6,239 bases of DNA, taken from the NCBI GenBank assembly GCA_964540005.1, contig CAZILN010000219.1, positions 1 to 6,239 on the forward strand, in the 5' to 3' direction. Of this stretch, positions 1-6,171 are shown piece after piece (position 1 is the first letter of the stretch; every line of letters begins with the position of its first letter). Made by a program: the position numbers and the translations under genes. This stretch comes from CAZILN01 sp964540005. Lineage in GTDB: Bacteria > Bacteroidota > Bacteroidia > Bacteroidales > SM23-62. The notes beneath the pieces were generated by a model that saw only the letters and a list, made by a program, of their open reading frames with translations, had not been told where the DNA came from and searched no databases.

Positions 1-19
1 ATGAGAGCACAAACTTAAC

Positions 20-307
20 CTAAAAGACAATAAAACCATATAAGAGTCCCAGGAAGGTGCCAATGGCCCTGAATTCTTCTATCCAGACAGCCCCCATAAG
101 TATCAGGAAGAGAAAAAACAGGGCATAGGTACTGGTCCTTCTCCACTGGTAACGGATCCTGACCTCCTGGGTGCTCCGCCAGATGATCTTGACAGTGATG
201 AGCCGTATTACCCAGAGCAGGATAATGATTATCACGGAGCCTATCATCTTATTCATCAGGTCCGTTGATATATCAGTTAACTCCCTTATGGTATCGAAAA
301 ATTCCAT
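20..307 (-). pseudogene. Truncated N-terminal part of an MscS-family mechanosensitive channel
   Basis: Small-conductance mechanosensitive channels of the MscS family sit in the inner membrane and release solutes on hypo-osmotic shock. This 95-residue reading frame resembles the N-terminal part of a Bacteroidota MscS protein: hydrophobic segments at about residues 21-39 and 57-76, a basic linker between them (IRYQWRR, 51-57), the IW-type turn near 75, and the start of the pore helix (AIGTFLGLL, 81-89). In this family the next residues should be a small-residue run of the type SAGLAIALKD. Here the frame reads YGFIVF and stops with TAG at 22-20. Neither other frame restores the family sequence in the bases left before the window edge, so a simple one-base frameshift is not enough. 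The pore helix and beta domain are missing, so channel function is unlikely. A genuine short membrane protein is the alternative. Family assignment is from recalled motifs. Confidence 0.6.
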
Positions 308-423
308 TAACTCTTAAATTAGTATCAAAGTAAGTCGCACAAGGCCAGTTATATATCTCAGTTATTCTATTGGGAAATTTACGTATAAATGCTTACATTC
401 GCACATTGAATTAGTGAAAATGT

Positions 424-566
424 ACCGTTTGGGCCTTTATATCGGACAGGATTGCACCGGCACTGATGATTCCGGAAAGGAGAGCTATGGCCTGAACAAA
501 CGGTGGTAAATCAATAATAACATAACAACGATAATACACCCGGGCCATAAAGGTCCGGTTTTTTTT
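424..566 (+). promoter_or_regulatory. Candidate structured leader RNA or small RNA ending in an intrinsic terminator
   Basis: On the plus strand, ACCGTTTG (424-431) is perfectly complementary to CAAACGGT (497-504). The stem continues inward as GGCC (432-435) with GGCC (489-492), leaving a 4-nt bulge (493-496). The enclosed 53 nt can form short CCGG-based helices. A terminator follows 35 nt later at 540-566. Positions 431-440 can also pair with 547-556 (10 bp with one G-U), which would take over the 3' arm of the terminator, and this is mutually exclusive with the long-range stem. The layout suggests a transcription attenuator for the gene at 591, or a free small RNA of about 140 nt. No known riboswitch class was recognised, and no TAnnTTTG promoter box was found upstream. 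A 45-codon minus-strand frame overlaps the same bases, so an RNA role is not established. Confidence 0.3.
540..566 (+). terminator. Rho-independent terminator
   Basis: The stem CCGGGCC (540-546) pairs with GGTCCGG (552-558) over 7 bp including one G-U, with loop ATAAA, and is followed directly by eight T residues (559-566). It reads on the plus strand and lies 24 nt before the start codon at 591. No plus-strand gene ends upstream inside the window, so it must end either a small RNA or leader transcript starting in 308-540, or transcription entering from the left. Confidence 0.7.
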
Positions 567-590
567 ATTTATTACCCTAAACAAATAATT

Positions 591-827
591 ATGGAAACCT
601 TAAAGCAAATTGTCAAAGGGACCACTGCCAGGCTGACACATGTCTGTAACGGCAGGGTCATTTATCAGATCCAAACGGCTCAGCACCTGTACCAGCTTGA
701 AATTGACTCGACCCGGCAGGAATGGGAAACCACCTACCTCTTACCCGAGTTCAAATCGATAACCCTAATGCGCTGGATCCGCATGGGGATGGAGGCAGGT
801 GACGAGAGCTTTATCAGGTTAAAGTAA
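591..827 (+). CDS. Small protein of unknown function, 78 aa
   Basis: I do not recognise a characterised family. The product is a 78-residue soluble protein without signal peptide, membrane segment or cysteine-rich motif. Its one cysteine lies in THVCNG (17-22). The pattern looks like a compact alpha/beta fold: alternating polar and hydrophobic strands at about 12-40 (ARLTHVC, RVIYQIQT, YQLEIDS), then an acidic/aromatic segment (EWETTYLLPEF, 44-54) and an amphipathic basic helix (TLMRWIRMGMEAG, 58-70). The ATG at 591 is preceded by an A/T-rich leader with no Shine-Dalgarno sequence, as in Bacteroidota. It lies 24 nt downstream of a strong terminator, so its expression probably depends on readthrough, attenuation or a very short promoter region. 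The next gene starts 126 bp away and probably has its own promoter. Reality as a gene is likely from the even composition and protein-like pattern; the function is unknown. Confidence 0.65.
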   Translation: METLKQIVKGTTARLTHVCNGRVIYQIQTAQHLYQLEIDSTRQEWETTYLLPEFKSITLMRWIRMGMEAGDESFIRLK

Positions 828-910
828 CACAGATTTTATGCAGTTCTAAAACAGGATAAATCTCGTTGTCAGACTGTACTTTATATAGTATATTGCGGGC
901 AAATTTGAAC

Positions 911-943
911 GTTAAATTAAGCTGGTTAATAAACCAATTAAAC
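911..943 (+). promoter_or_regulatory. Imperfect inverted repeat just upstream of the GH3 gene
   Basis: The core TGGTT (923-927) and AACCA (932-936) is separated by AATA. It is flanked by GTTAAATT (911-918) and AATTAAAC (936-943), which are complementary at 7 of 8 positions, with an extra AAGC on the left side. The right core half and right flank share base 936. The repeat ends 10 nt before the ATG at 954. It could be an operator for a dimeric repressor or a weak hairpin in the 5' leader that affects translation start. No binding protein can be named. The DNA is A/T-rich, so chance symmetry is possible. Confidence 0.25.
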
Positions 944-953
944 GCATAGAGAA

Positions 954-2966
954 ATGAAAAAAGTACTTAAATGGATTCTCAGGATTATTTTAGGGCTGAT
1001 TGGCTTGCTGGTAGTTATAATATTATCAGCATGGATCGTTCTTTCTGTTAAATCCAATCAGAGGATGAAGGGTGCAGAGGCAAAAATGACCGGACCTGCT
1101 GAAAAAATTGAGTTTGATGGACATTTATTCCGTGATCTGAATAAAAACGGGACCCTGGATCCCTATGAGGATTTCAGGGTCCCGCTGGATGACCGGGTTG
1201 AGGATGTGCTCGCACAGATGACTGTTGAAGAAAAAGCCGGACTGATGGTCCATCCGCATCTGTTCACTGCAGATGTGATGGAAGGGATGGGAATGCCCGG
1301 TAGCAAATTGATGCACTTTTTCATTACTGCCGAGGATATGGTCCTTAACAGGGAGATCCGGCATATAACTTCCATGCTGGCAACTGATGATCCTGCTGAT
1401 CATGCCCGCTGGAACAACATGCTGCAACATCTTGCCGAACAATCGAGGCTTGGCATCCCGGTAACAATAAGTACTGATCCCAGGCACAGTGCAGCATCTA
1501 TAGCCGCCCTGGAATTTGAGGCTTTTTCCACCTGGCCTGACCAGATTGGTTTCGGGGCCATCGGGGACTCCATGACTGTTGTGGAGTTCGGACGTATAGC
1601 GGCTCAGGAGTACCGTGCTATTGGTATCCATACGGCCCTTTCGCCCATGGCAGACCTGGCCACAGAACCGCGCTGGGGAAGGATATCTGGTACCTTCGGA
1701 GAGAGTGCCGAGATAAGCACCCGTCTTACAGTCGCCTATATCAAAGGATTCCAGGGTGACAGCCTTTCTCCGCAGAGTGTTGCCTGCATGACAAAGCATT
1801 TTCCCGGGGGCGGCCCTCAGGAAAATGGCTGGGATCCTCATTTTAAATACGGGATGAACCAGGCCTATCCGGGGAATAATTTCGACTACCACCTGATACC
1901 TTTCAGGGCTGCCATTGCAGCCGGAACAGCGCAGATGATGCCATACTACGGAGTTCCGGTCGGACAAACCAGCGAAGATGTAGGGATGTCATTTAATAAG
2001 GAGATCATACATGACCTGCTGCAGGAAGAACTTGGATTTGAGGGGGTGGTATGCACTGACTGGGGGATAATTACCGGCATGAAATTTATGGGAATTACTA
2101 TTAACAATGCTATGGACCACGGGGTGGAATACCTGGATGATAACTCTAAGGTAGAGAAGGCCCTGAATGCAGGCGTTGACCAGTTTGGAGGTCATTATAA
2201 TCCGGAACTTATCGTTGACCTTGTCGAACAGGGCAGGATCACTGAAGAGAGACTGGATGAGTCTGTACGAAAATTGCTCAGGCACAAGTTCCAGTTGGGA
2301 CTCTTTGATAATCCTTTCGTTGATGAGCAGGCCTCAAGAGAAATCTGCAGGAGGGAGGAATTTGTAGCTGCCGGGAAGAATGCCATGCTCAGATCAATGG
2401 TGTTGCTGACAAATAAAGCTACCGCAGGATATTCCCTGCCCCTTGAGGAAGGCACAAAGGTATTTGTCATAAATATTGATCCTTCGGAAGCTGAAAAGCA
2501 TGCGAAGCTTGTTTCGAACATGGAAGAAGCCGATGTAGTGCTTATGCGACTCAATGCACCTTATGAACGGGGGAAAGGAATCCTGGGCAATATGTTCCGG
2601 CAGGGGAGCCTGGAATTTGCGCCTGACAGCCTGCAGTCTGTACTATCCGTACTAGAAACAAAACCCACCGTAGTGGGGATCTTTATGGACAGGCCAGCGG
2701 TTATAACGGAAATAGCAGAGCATGCGACGGCAGTAATTGCTCATTTCGGGACTACCGATGAGGCTTTTCTTGAAATGGTGTTCGGACTGGCTGAGCCCAG
2801 CGGGAAGTTACCCTTCGAATTACCTTCTTCCATGGAGGCAGTGGAGGGCCAGAAGGAGGATTTGCCACATGATTCAAAAGACCCCCTGTTTCCCTTTGGA
2901 TACGGATTGTCGTATGATACAGCAGGAGAAGATGAAGGAGAAGATGCCGGGAGCTCAGGCGAGTGA
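954..2966 (+). CDS. Glycoside hydrolase family 3 protein, membrane-anchored (beta-glycosidase)
   Basis: This is probably a retaining exo-beta-glycosidase (glucosidase, xylosidase or related) acting on the periplasmic side of the inner membrane. A lysine-rich start and a long hydrophobic stretch (7-32) without a lipobox or clear cleavage site suggest an N-terminal anchor. A perfect EF-hand-type loop follows (DLNKNGTLDPYE, 61-72). The GH3 N-terminal barrel covers about 80-445: DPRHS (175-179), EPRWGR (238-243), KHFPGGG (281-287), and the predicted nucleophile Asp369 in GFEGVVCTDWG (361-371). The C-terminal domain, about 475-655, has typical signatures near AHFGTTDEAF (596-605), EPSGKLPFELP (614-624) and FPFGYGLSY (646-654). 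A short acidic tail follows. No fibronectin-type domain is present. The general acid/base is not obvious; Glu538 in APYERG is one candidate. The start has no Shine-Dalgarno sequence. The SIS gene follows after 38 bp and is probably co-transcribed. The family is certain; the substrate cannot be read from sequence. Confidence 0.93.
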   Translation: MKKVLKWILRIILGLIGLLVVIILSAWIVLSVKSNQRMKGAEAKMTGPAEKIEFDGHLFRDLNKNGTLDPYEDFRVPLDDRVEDVLAQMTVEEKAGLMVHPHLFTADVMEGMGMPGSKLMHFFITAEDMVLNREIRHITSMLATDDPADHARWNNMLQHLAEQSRLGIPVTISTDPRHSAASIAALEFEAFSTWPDQIGFGAIGDSMTVVEFGRIAAQEYRAIGIHTALSPMADLATEPRWGRISGTFGESAEISTRLTVAYIKGFQGDSLSPQSVACMTKHFPGGGPQENGWDPHFKYGMNQAYPGNNFDYHLIPFRAAIAAGTAQMMPYYGVPVGQTSEDVGMSFNKEIIHDLLQEELGFEGVVCTDWGIITGMKFMGITINNAMDHGVEYLDDNSKVEKALNAGVDQFGGHYNPELIVDLVEQGRITEERLDESVRKLLRHKFQLGLFDNPFVDEQASREICRREEFVAAGKNAMLRSMVLLTNKATAGYSLPLEEGTKVFVINIDPSEAEKHAKLVSNMEEADVVLMRLNAPYERGKGILGNMFRQGSLEFAPDSLQSVLSVLETKPTVVGIFMDRPAVITEIAEHATAVIAHFGTTDEAFLEMVFGLAEPSGKLPFELPSSMEAVEGQKEDLPHDSKDPLFPFGYGLSYDTAGEDEGEDAGSSGE

Positions 2967-3004
2967 GCTGGCTTTGGTTCAAACAGCATCAAAAATAAAT
3001 TGAT

Positions 3005-4555
3005 ATGAGTTACCGTACCAGTGCTGAAGATTTCCTTGAGATCGCACCCCAGTTCCGGCTGGGAGAACTGGATACCGAAAAATCCCATCCAAAGACGGCG
3101 GAGTTGTCGGAGATGGTGGAAAAGGATCTTCCCGGGGCGATCAACATCCTGAAAGAAGTGGACCTGGATGCCCTGGCGGTAATTAAGGAGCACGGGACAG
3201 AAATAAGGGAAATGAAAACCAGTATGGAAAGAGTGCTGGGAAAAGGAAACCGCATTTTCCTGGTCGGTTGCGGGTCTACGGGCCGCCTGTCTCTTGTCCT
3301 GGAAGTTTTATGGAGAAAGGAGCAATCTGATACAGCATATCAGGATTCAGTTATTTCATTTATGGCAGGGGGTGATACCGCCCTGATAAAATCAATAGAG
3401 GATTTTGAGGATTACCCTGATTATGCCCATCGCCAGTTATCCCAGCTGGGATTCGCTGAAGGGGACCTGCTGATTGCCAGCACAGAAGGAGGAGAAACGC
3501 CCTTTGTGATCGGTGCCACGGAAAAGGCAGCTGAATCAACAGACCAGAGTCCCTGGTTCCTTTATTGTAATCCTGACAGTCAGTTGATAGGCCTGACCGA
3601 AAGAACAACCAGGATATTGAAGCACCCCGGCGTGAACAGGATCAACCTGTCGGTGGGACCCATGGCCCTGTCGGGAAGCACCAGGATGCAGGCCAGTACG
3701 GTACTGATGTACGCCATCGGGCTGGCCCTGCTGAATGTTTTCAGGGACCTGGATGTTAATAAGGAGGCCGAAGCTCTTTTAACATTTTTGCAGCAGACGG
3801 ATTATTTTTTCTTAAAACAGTTTATTGAAAAGGAATCGGGATACTACCAACAGGGGGACTACCTGCTCTATTCCACCTATAATGACCTGGGGATATGCGT
3901 CCTGACCGATACCACCGAACGCTCGCCCACTTTTTCCCTGCAGCCCTTTGAGAACTTCCTGGCTGAGGGATCTGTTCCCAGCCTGGTTTATTTAAACCTG
4001 CACGGAACTGTGGACGCCCCTTCCGCCTGGCGCAAACTGCTTGGCAGGGATCCAAGGCCCCTGGACTGGCCGGAATACCCCATTACATCATCAGATCATT
4101 TGCTGGGATTCGATTTCAGTGCTGATGTGGTAAAGAGAAGGAAGGCACTGATTGCAGGGTCTTCACTTCATGTATTTGATATCAGGCGGTCAGAGGGTAC
4201 TTTTCATTTCAGCCTGGGAGGAACCTCTGCAGAAATCTCCGTCAGCGGACTCGGCCTCCTGCATGAGCATCTTTTTCTTAAAATGCTCCTGAATACTCAT
4301 TCCACACTGGTTATGGGAAAAATGGGAAGGTACCAGAGCAACCTGATGACCTATGTACGGGCCAGCAATAACAAGCTCATTGACCGGGCAGCCAGGTATA
4401 TCATGATCCTCCTGGAGCGCTCAGGTAGTACAAAGAGCTATGAAGATGTTATTTACGCTATGTTTGAACTGATCGGCAGCAGCCCTGAACCAGGAGCCCA
4501 AAGGGATGATACCGCAGCCATCGTTCTTAATACCTTTGATTATTTAAGGCGGTAA
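3005..4555 (+). CDS. SIS-domain sugar-phosphate protein of the MurQ/GKRP superfamily
   Basis: A cytosolic 516-residue protein, about twice the length of classical MurQ (MurNAc-6-phosphate etherase) and closer in layout to GKRP, the glucokinase regulatory protein, which has two SIS domains. The first SIS domain shows the phosphosugar loop GCGSTGRLS (88-96), AGGDTALIKSIEDFED (111-126), ASTEGGETPF (148-157), and GPMALSGSTRMQAS (209-222), which matches the GPEGLSGSSRMKGG-type motif of GKRP. A second, divergent SIS-like part lies at about 270-430. The end (NNKLIDRAARYIMILLERSG, 445-464) resembles the MurQ C-terminus TNEKLHVRQVNIV. Of the two MurQ catalytic glutamates (83 and 114 in E. coli), the second aligns with Glu122; the first does not align with Glu, although Glu100 is two residues away. 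It is 38 bp behind the GH3 gene with an A-rich leader and no Shine-Dalgarno sequence. Etherase, isomerase and sensor remain possible; comparisons are from memory. Confidence 0.85.
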   Translation: MSYRTSAEDFLEIAPQFRLGELDTEKSHPKTAELSEMVEKDLPGAINILKEVDLDALAVIKEHGTEIREMKTSMERVLGKGNRIFLVGCGSTGRLSLVLEVLWRKEQSDTAYQDSVISFMAGGDTALIKSIEDFEDYPDYAHRQLSQLGFAEGDLLIASTEGGETPFVIGATEKAAESTDQSPWFLYCNPDSQLIGLTERTTRILKHPGVNRINLSVGPMALSGSTRMQASTVLMYAIGLALLNVFRDLDVNKEAEALLTFLQQTDYFFLKQFIEKESGYYQQGDYLLYSTYNDLGICVLTDTTERSPTFSLQPFENFLAEGSVPSLVYLNLHGTVDAPSAWRKLLGRDPRPLDWPEYPITSSDHLLGFDFSADVVKRRKALIAGSSLHVFDIRRSEGTFHFSLGGTSAEISVSGLGLLHEHLFLKMLLNTHSTLVMGKMGRYQSNLMTYVRASNNKLIDRAARYIMILLERSGSTKSYEDVIYAMFELIGSSPEPGAQRDDTAAIVLNTFDYLRR

Positions 4556-6030
4556 CTTACAAAGGCGACGTGCTGGCTGTCGGGCGACCAGGAAGGAACA
4601 TTGATGGTCCCCTGTCCGCCGAATAACTTTGCCATTACCTGTACTTCTCTAGTTTCAAGATCCATCAGCCTCAGCATTACATGTTTATTCGGCGGGTGTG
4701 AACCAGCAGGCACATCGGTTCCGAACGTTACATATACTATCCACTTGCCATCAGGAGAGGGATGAGCAAACCAGTCGTTGTATTCATCGGTGGTGATCTG
4801 TTCCTGATCACTGCCGTCAGTCTTCATCCTCCATATCTGCATGGTACCTGTACGGACAGAATTAAAGTAGATGTATTTCCCATCAGGGGAATACTCCGAG
4901 CCATCGTCAAGTCCTTCTGCAGTCGTAAGGCGGGTTTCTTTTCCTCCTTTGAACGGAATGGTATACACATCATAGTTACCGTTTCTCTCGGCACAATAGC
5001 ACAGGGTCTTCCCGTCGGGAGACCATCCGTGCCAGTAGGAAGGGCTGAGTTCGGTTATTCTTTTTGGATCTCCGCCATCAACAGGGAGCGAGTAAATAAC
5101 AGACCTTCCGGTTTCTGTCTGGTCACTGATCACCAGCCATTTTCCATCCGGGGAGATTCCGTGATCATTGTTTATCCTGGTGGCAAAACCTGTGGGTATC
5201 TGCTCCGGCTCACCTCCTTCGACAGGGATTTTATAAAGTACCCCGCCACTGTTAAAGATCAGGGTTTTTCCGTCCGGTGTCCAGTTCGGAGCTTCGATAT
5301 GGCTTTTAGTATGGTAGACAACCCTCCTGTCAAATGATGCTATAGGGATGGTCTCCAGGGTACTTTCTATTTCTTTAAGTGAATCCGGCTTTTGCTCGAT
5401 GGTTTCTATCAGTACATTGGAGAATATGGCTGTCTCAATGGTATCGTTGTTGTGCGAACAGACACCCAGTCCCACATAGAAAGGTTCGGTAAAGGGCAGT
5501 CTGAATGAGCCTCCGGATGAATGGAGTTCTTCACCTGCCAGGGCGATTGACAATGAAACATATTCACCTTCTTTTTCGATGCGCACTCTCAGGGGTGATG
5601 AGATATTGGACTGGACTTCCCGGGTAGTTTCTCCCGGACCTTCTCTGTACTGTATAGATGTCAATCCATCCCCATGAACTGCTGCATCTGCATAGGCGGA
5701 TCCGGGTTCCAGGCTTTGACGAATGATCAGGCAGGCCTTCCGGTGTGCCTCAACTCCCTGACCGACCCATTCGATGTCAGCGCTTAATGCAACATCGCCT
5801 GACATTTGTTTCCATACATAATGCAGTTCGTCATTATCGAACCACATGTTTGTGCCACTTCCTGATATAGTGTAGGTTTCGCCTGCGGGATCATAGTCAA
5901 GTGATCCGGCATGGCCTACATTACCAATATCGGTGCTTCCTTCGAATATTCCCAGTTTTGGGCCAGTGTTACATGATACCATGATAAGACTAATAATAAT
6001 GACTGTTAAGTAGTTAGTTGTATTTTTCAT
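4540..6030 (-). CDS. Lipoprotein with concanavalin-like domain and TolB-type beta-propeller
   Basis: A 496-residue predicted lipoprotein. A short signal peptide ends in IMVSC, so Cys20 would be lipidated and the protein attached to a membrane facing the periplasm or cell surface. Residues 28-205 resemble a concanavalin/laminin-G-like jelly roll of the DUF1349 type (GSGTNMWF, 57-64; HRKACLIIRQSL, 96-107; AVHGDGLTSIQYR, 117-129). Residues 235-496 carry WD40-like (PD40) repeats as in TolB: TPDG 241, SPDG 283, SPDG 327, SPDG 371, SPDG 415 and SPDS 472. These are mostly 42-44 residues apart, fitting a six-bladed propeller. No peptidase domain or catalytic motif is visible, so a binding or scaffold role is likely and the ligand is unknown. 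The start is fixed by the signal peptide. The gene converges on the SIS gene and shares 16 bp with its 3' end; its stop codon is TAA at 4542-4540. No terminator was seen. Confidence 0.88.
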   Translation of the reverse strand: MKNTTNYLTVIIISLIMVSCNTGPKLGIFEGSTDIGNVGHAGSLDYDPAGETYTISGSGTNMWFDNDELHYVWKQMSGDVALSADIEWVGQGVEAHRKACLIIRQSLEPGSAYADAAVHGDGLTSIQYREGPGETTREVQSNISSPLRVRIEKEGEYVSLSIALAGEELHSSGGSFRLPFTEPFYVGLGVCSHNNDTIETAIFSNVLIETIEQKPDSLKEIESTLETIPIASFDRRVVYHTKSHIEAPNWTPDGKTLIFNSGGVLYKIPVEGGEPEQIPTGFATRINNDHGISPDGKWLVISDQTETGRSVIYSLPVDGGDPKRITELSPSYWHGWSPDGKTLCYCAERNGNYDVYTIPFKGGKETRLTTAEGLDDGSEYSPDGKYIYFNSVRTGTMQIWRMKTDGSDQEQITTDEYNDWFAHPSPDGKWIVYVTFGTDVPAGSHPPNKHVMLRLMDLETREVQVMAKLFGGQGTINVPSWSPDSQHVAFVSYRLK

Positions 6031-6058
6031 GTTTAAAGGTATACATTGATAGTTTTCC

Positions 6059-6082
6059 TAAAGTTACATAAATCTTAGCAAA
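6059..6082 (-). promoter_or_regulatory. Two-block promoter-like element facing the lipoprotein gene
   Basis: Read on the minus strand: TTTGCTAA (6082-6075), eight variable bases, then TAACTTTA (6066-6059), which matches the Bacteroidota -7 box TAnnTTTG at all but the last base. It ends 28 nt before the start codon at 6030, a normal distance for a promoter with a short leader. The TTTG block is 12 nt from the box, closer than the usual -33 position; a TTG at 6091-6089 has about the right spacing (22 nt). The same arrangement occurs inverted at 6142-6165. It may be a promoter, an operator, or both. Confidence 0.4.
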
Positions 6083-6141
6083 TGCATACAAGATTAATAA
6101 GACCGGCATCCGGACCCTGCCTGAAGAGATGGATTTCATTT

Positions 6142-6165
6142 TTTGCTAATCAATAGGTATCTTTA
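6142..6165 (+). promoter_or_regulatory. Two-block promoter-like element facing the glycosyltransferase gene
   Basis: TTTGCTAA (6142-6149), eight variable bases, then TATCTTTA (6158-6165), again TAnnTTTG except for the last base. Block sequence and spacing copy the minus-strand element at 6082-6059: 15 of the 16 fixed positions are identical. It ends only 6 nt before the ATG at 6172, so if this is the -7 box the transcript is almost leaderless. Confidence 0.4.
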
Positions 6166-6171
6166 TCGTAT

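Noticed and set aside
326..333. TTACTTTG on the minus strand as the -7 box of the truncated MscS gene
   Set aside because: It matches TAnnTTTG at 7 of 8 positions and the distance to the start fits, but no TTG block lies about 20 nt upstream, so support is too weak for a feature.
462..480. CTGATGA followed by GGAAA, recalling the hammerhead ribozyme core
   Set aside because: Between the two there is only TTCC, too short for stem II and its loop, and no matching stem III with a cleavage site was found.
424..504. Resemblance of TCCGGAAAGG and surroundings to the small SRP RNA tip
   Set aside because: The asymmetric loop bases and flanking helix of the SRP domain IV are absent; only the short GGAA-containing string is shared.
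902..909. AATTTG-containing string as promoter of the GH3 gene
   Set aside because: It lacks the leading TA of TAnnTTTG and has no -33 TTG at proper spacing.
1125..1967. Minus-strand 280-codon open frame inside the GH3 gene
   Set aside because: It lies entirely antisense to conserved GH3 catalytic motifs, its translation is histidine-, cysteine- and arginine-rich without any recognisable domain, and it is best explained as a codon-bias shadow.
2741..3193. Minus-strand 150-codon frame across the GH3-SIS junction
   Set aside because: It is antisense to the ends of two well-supported genes and has low-complexity serine/proline runs; no protein-like pattern.
4762..5337. Plus-strand 191-codon open frame opposite the lipoprotein gene
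   Set aside because: It is antisense to the clear propeller repeats and shows no family motif or leader of its own.
6103..6113. CCGG-CAT-CCGG mini hairpin in the divergent spacer
   Set aside because: A four-pair stem with a three-base loop and no T-run is expected by chance.
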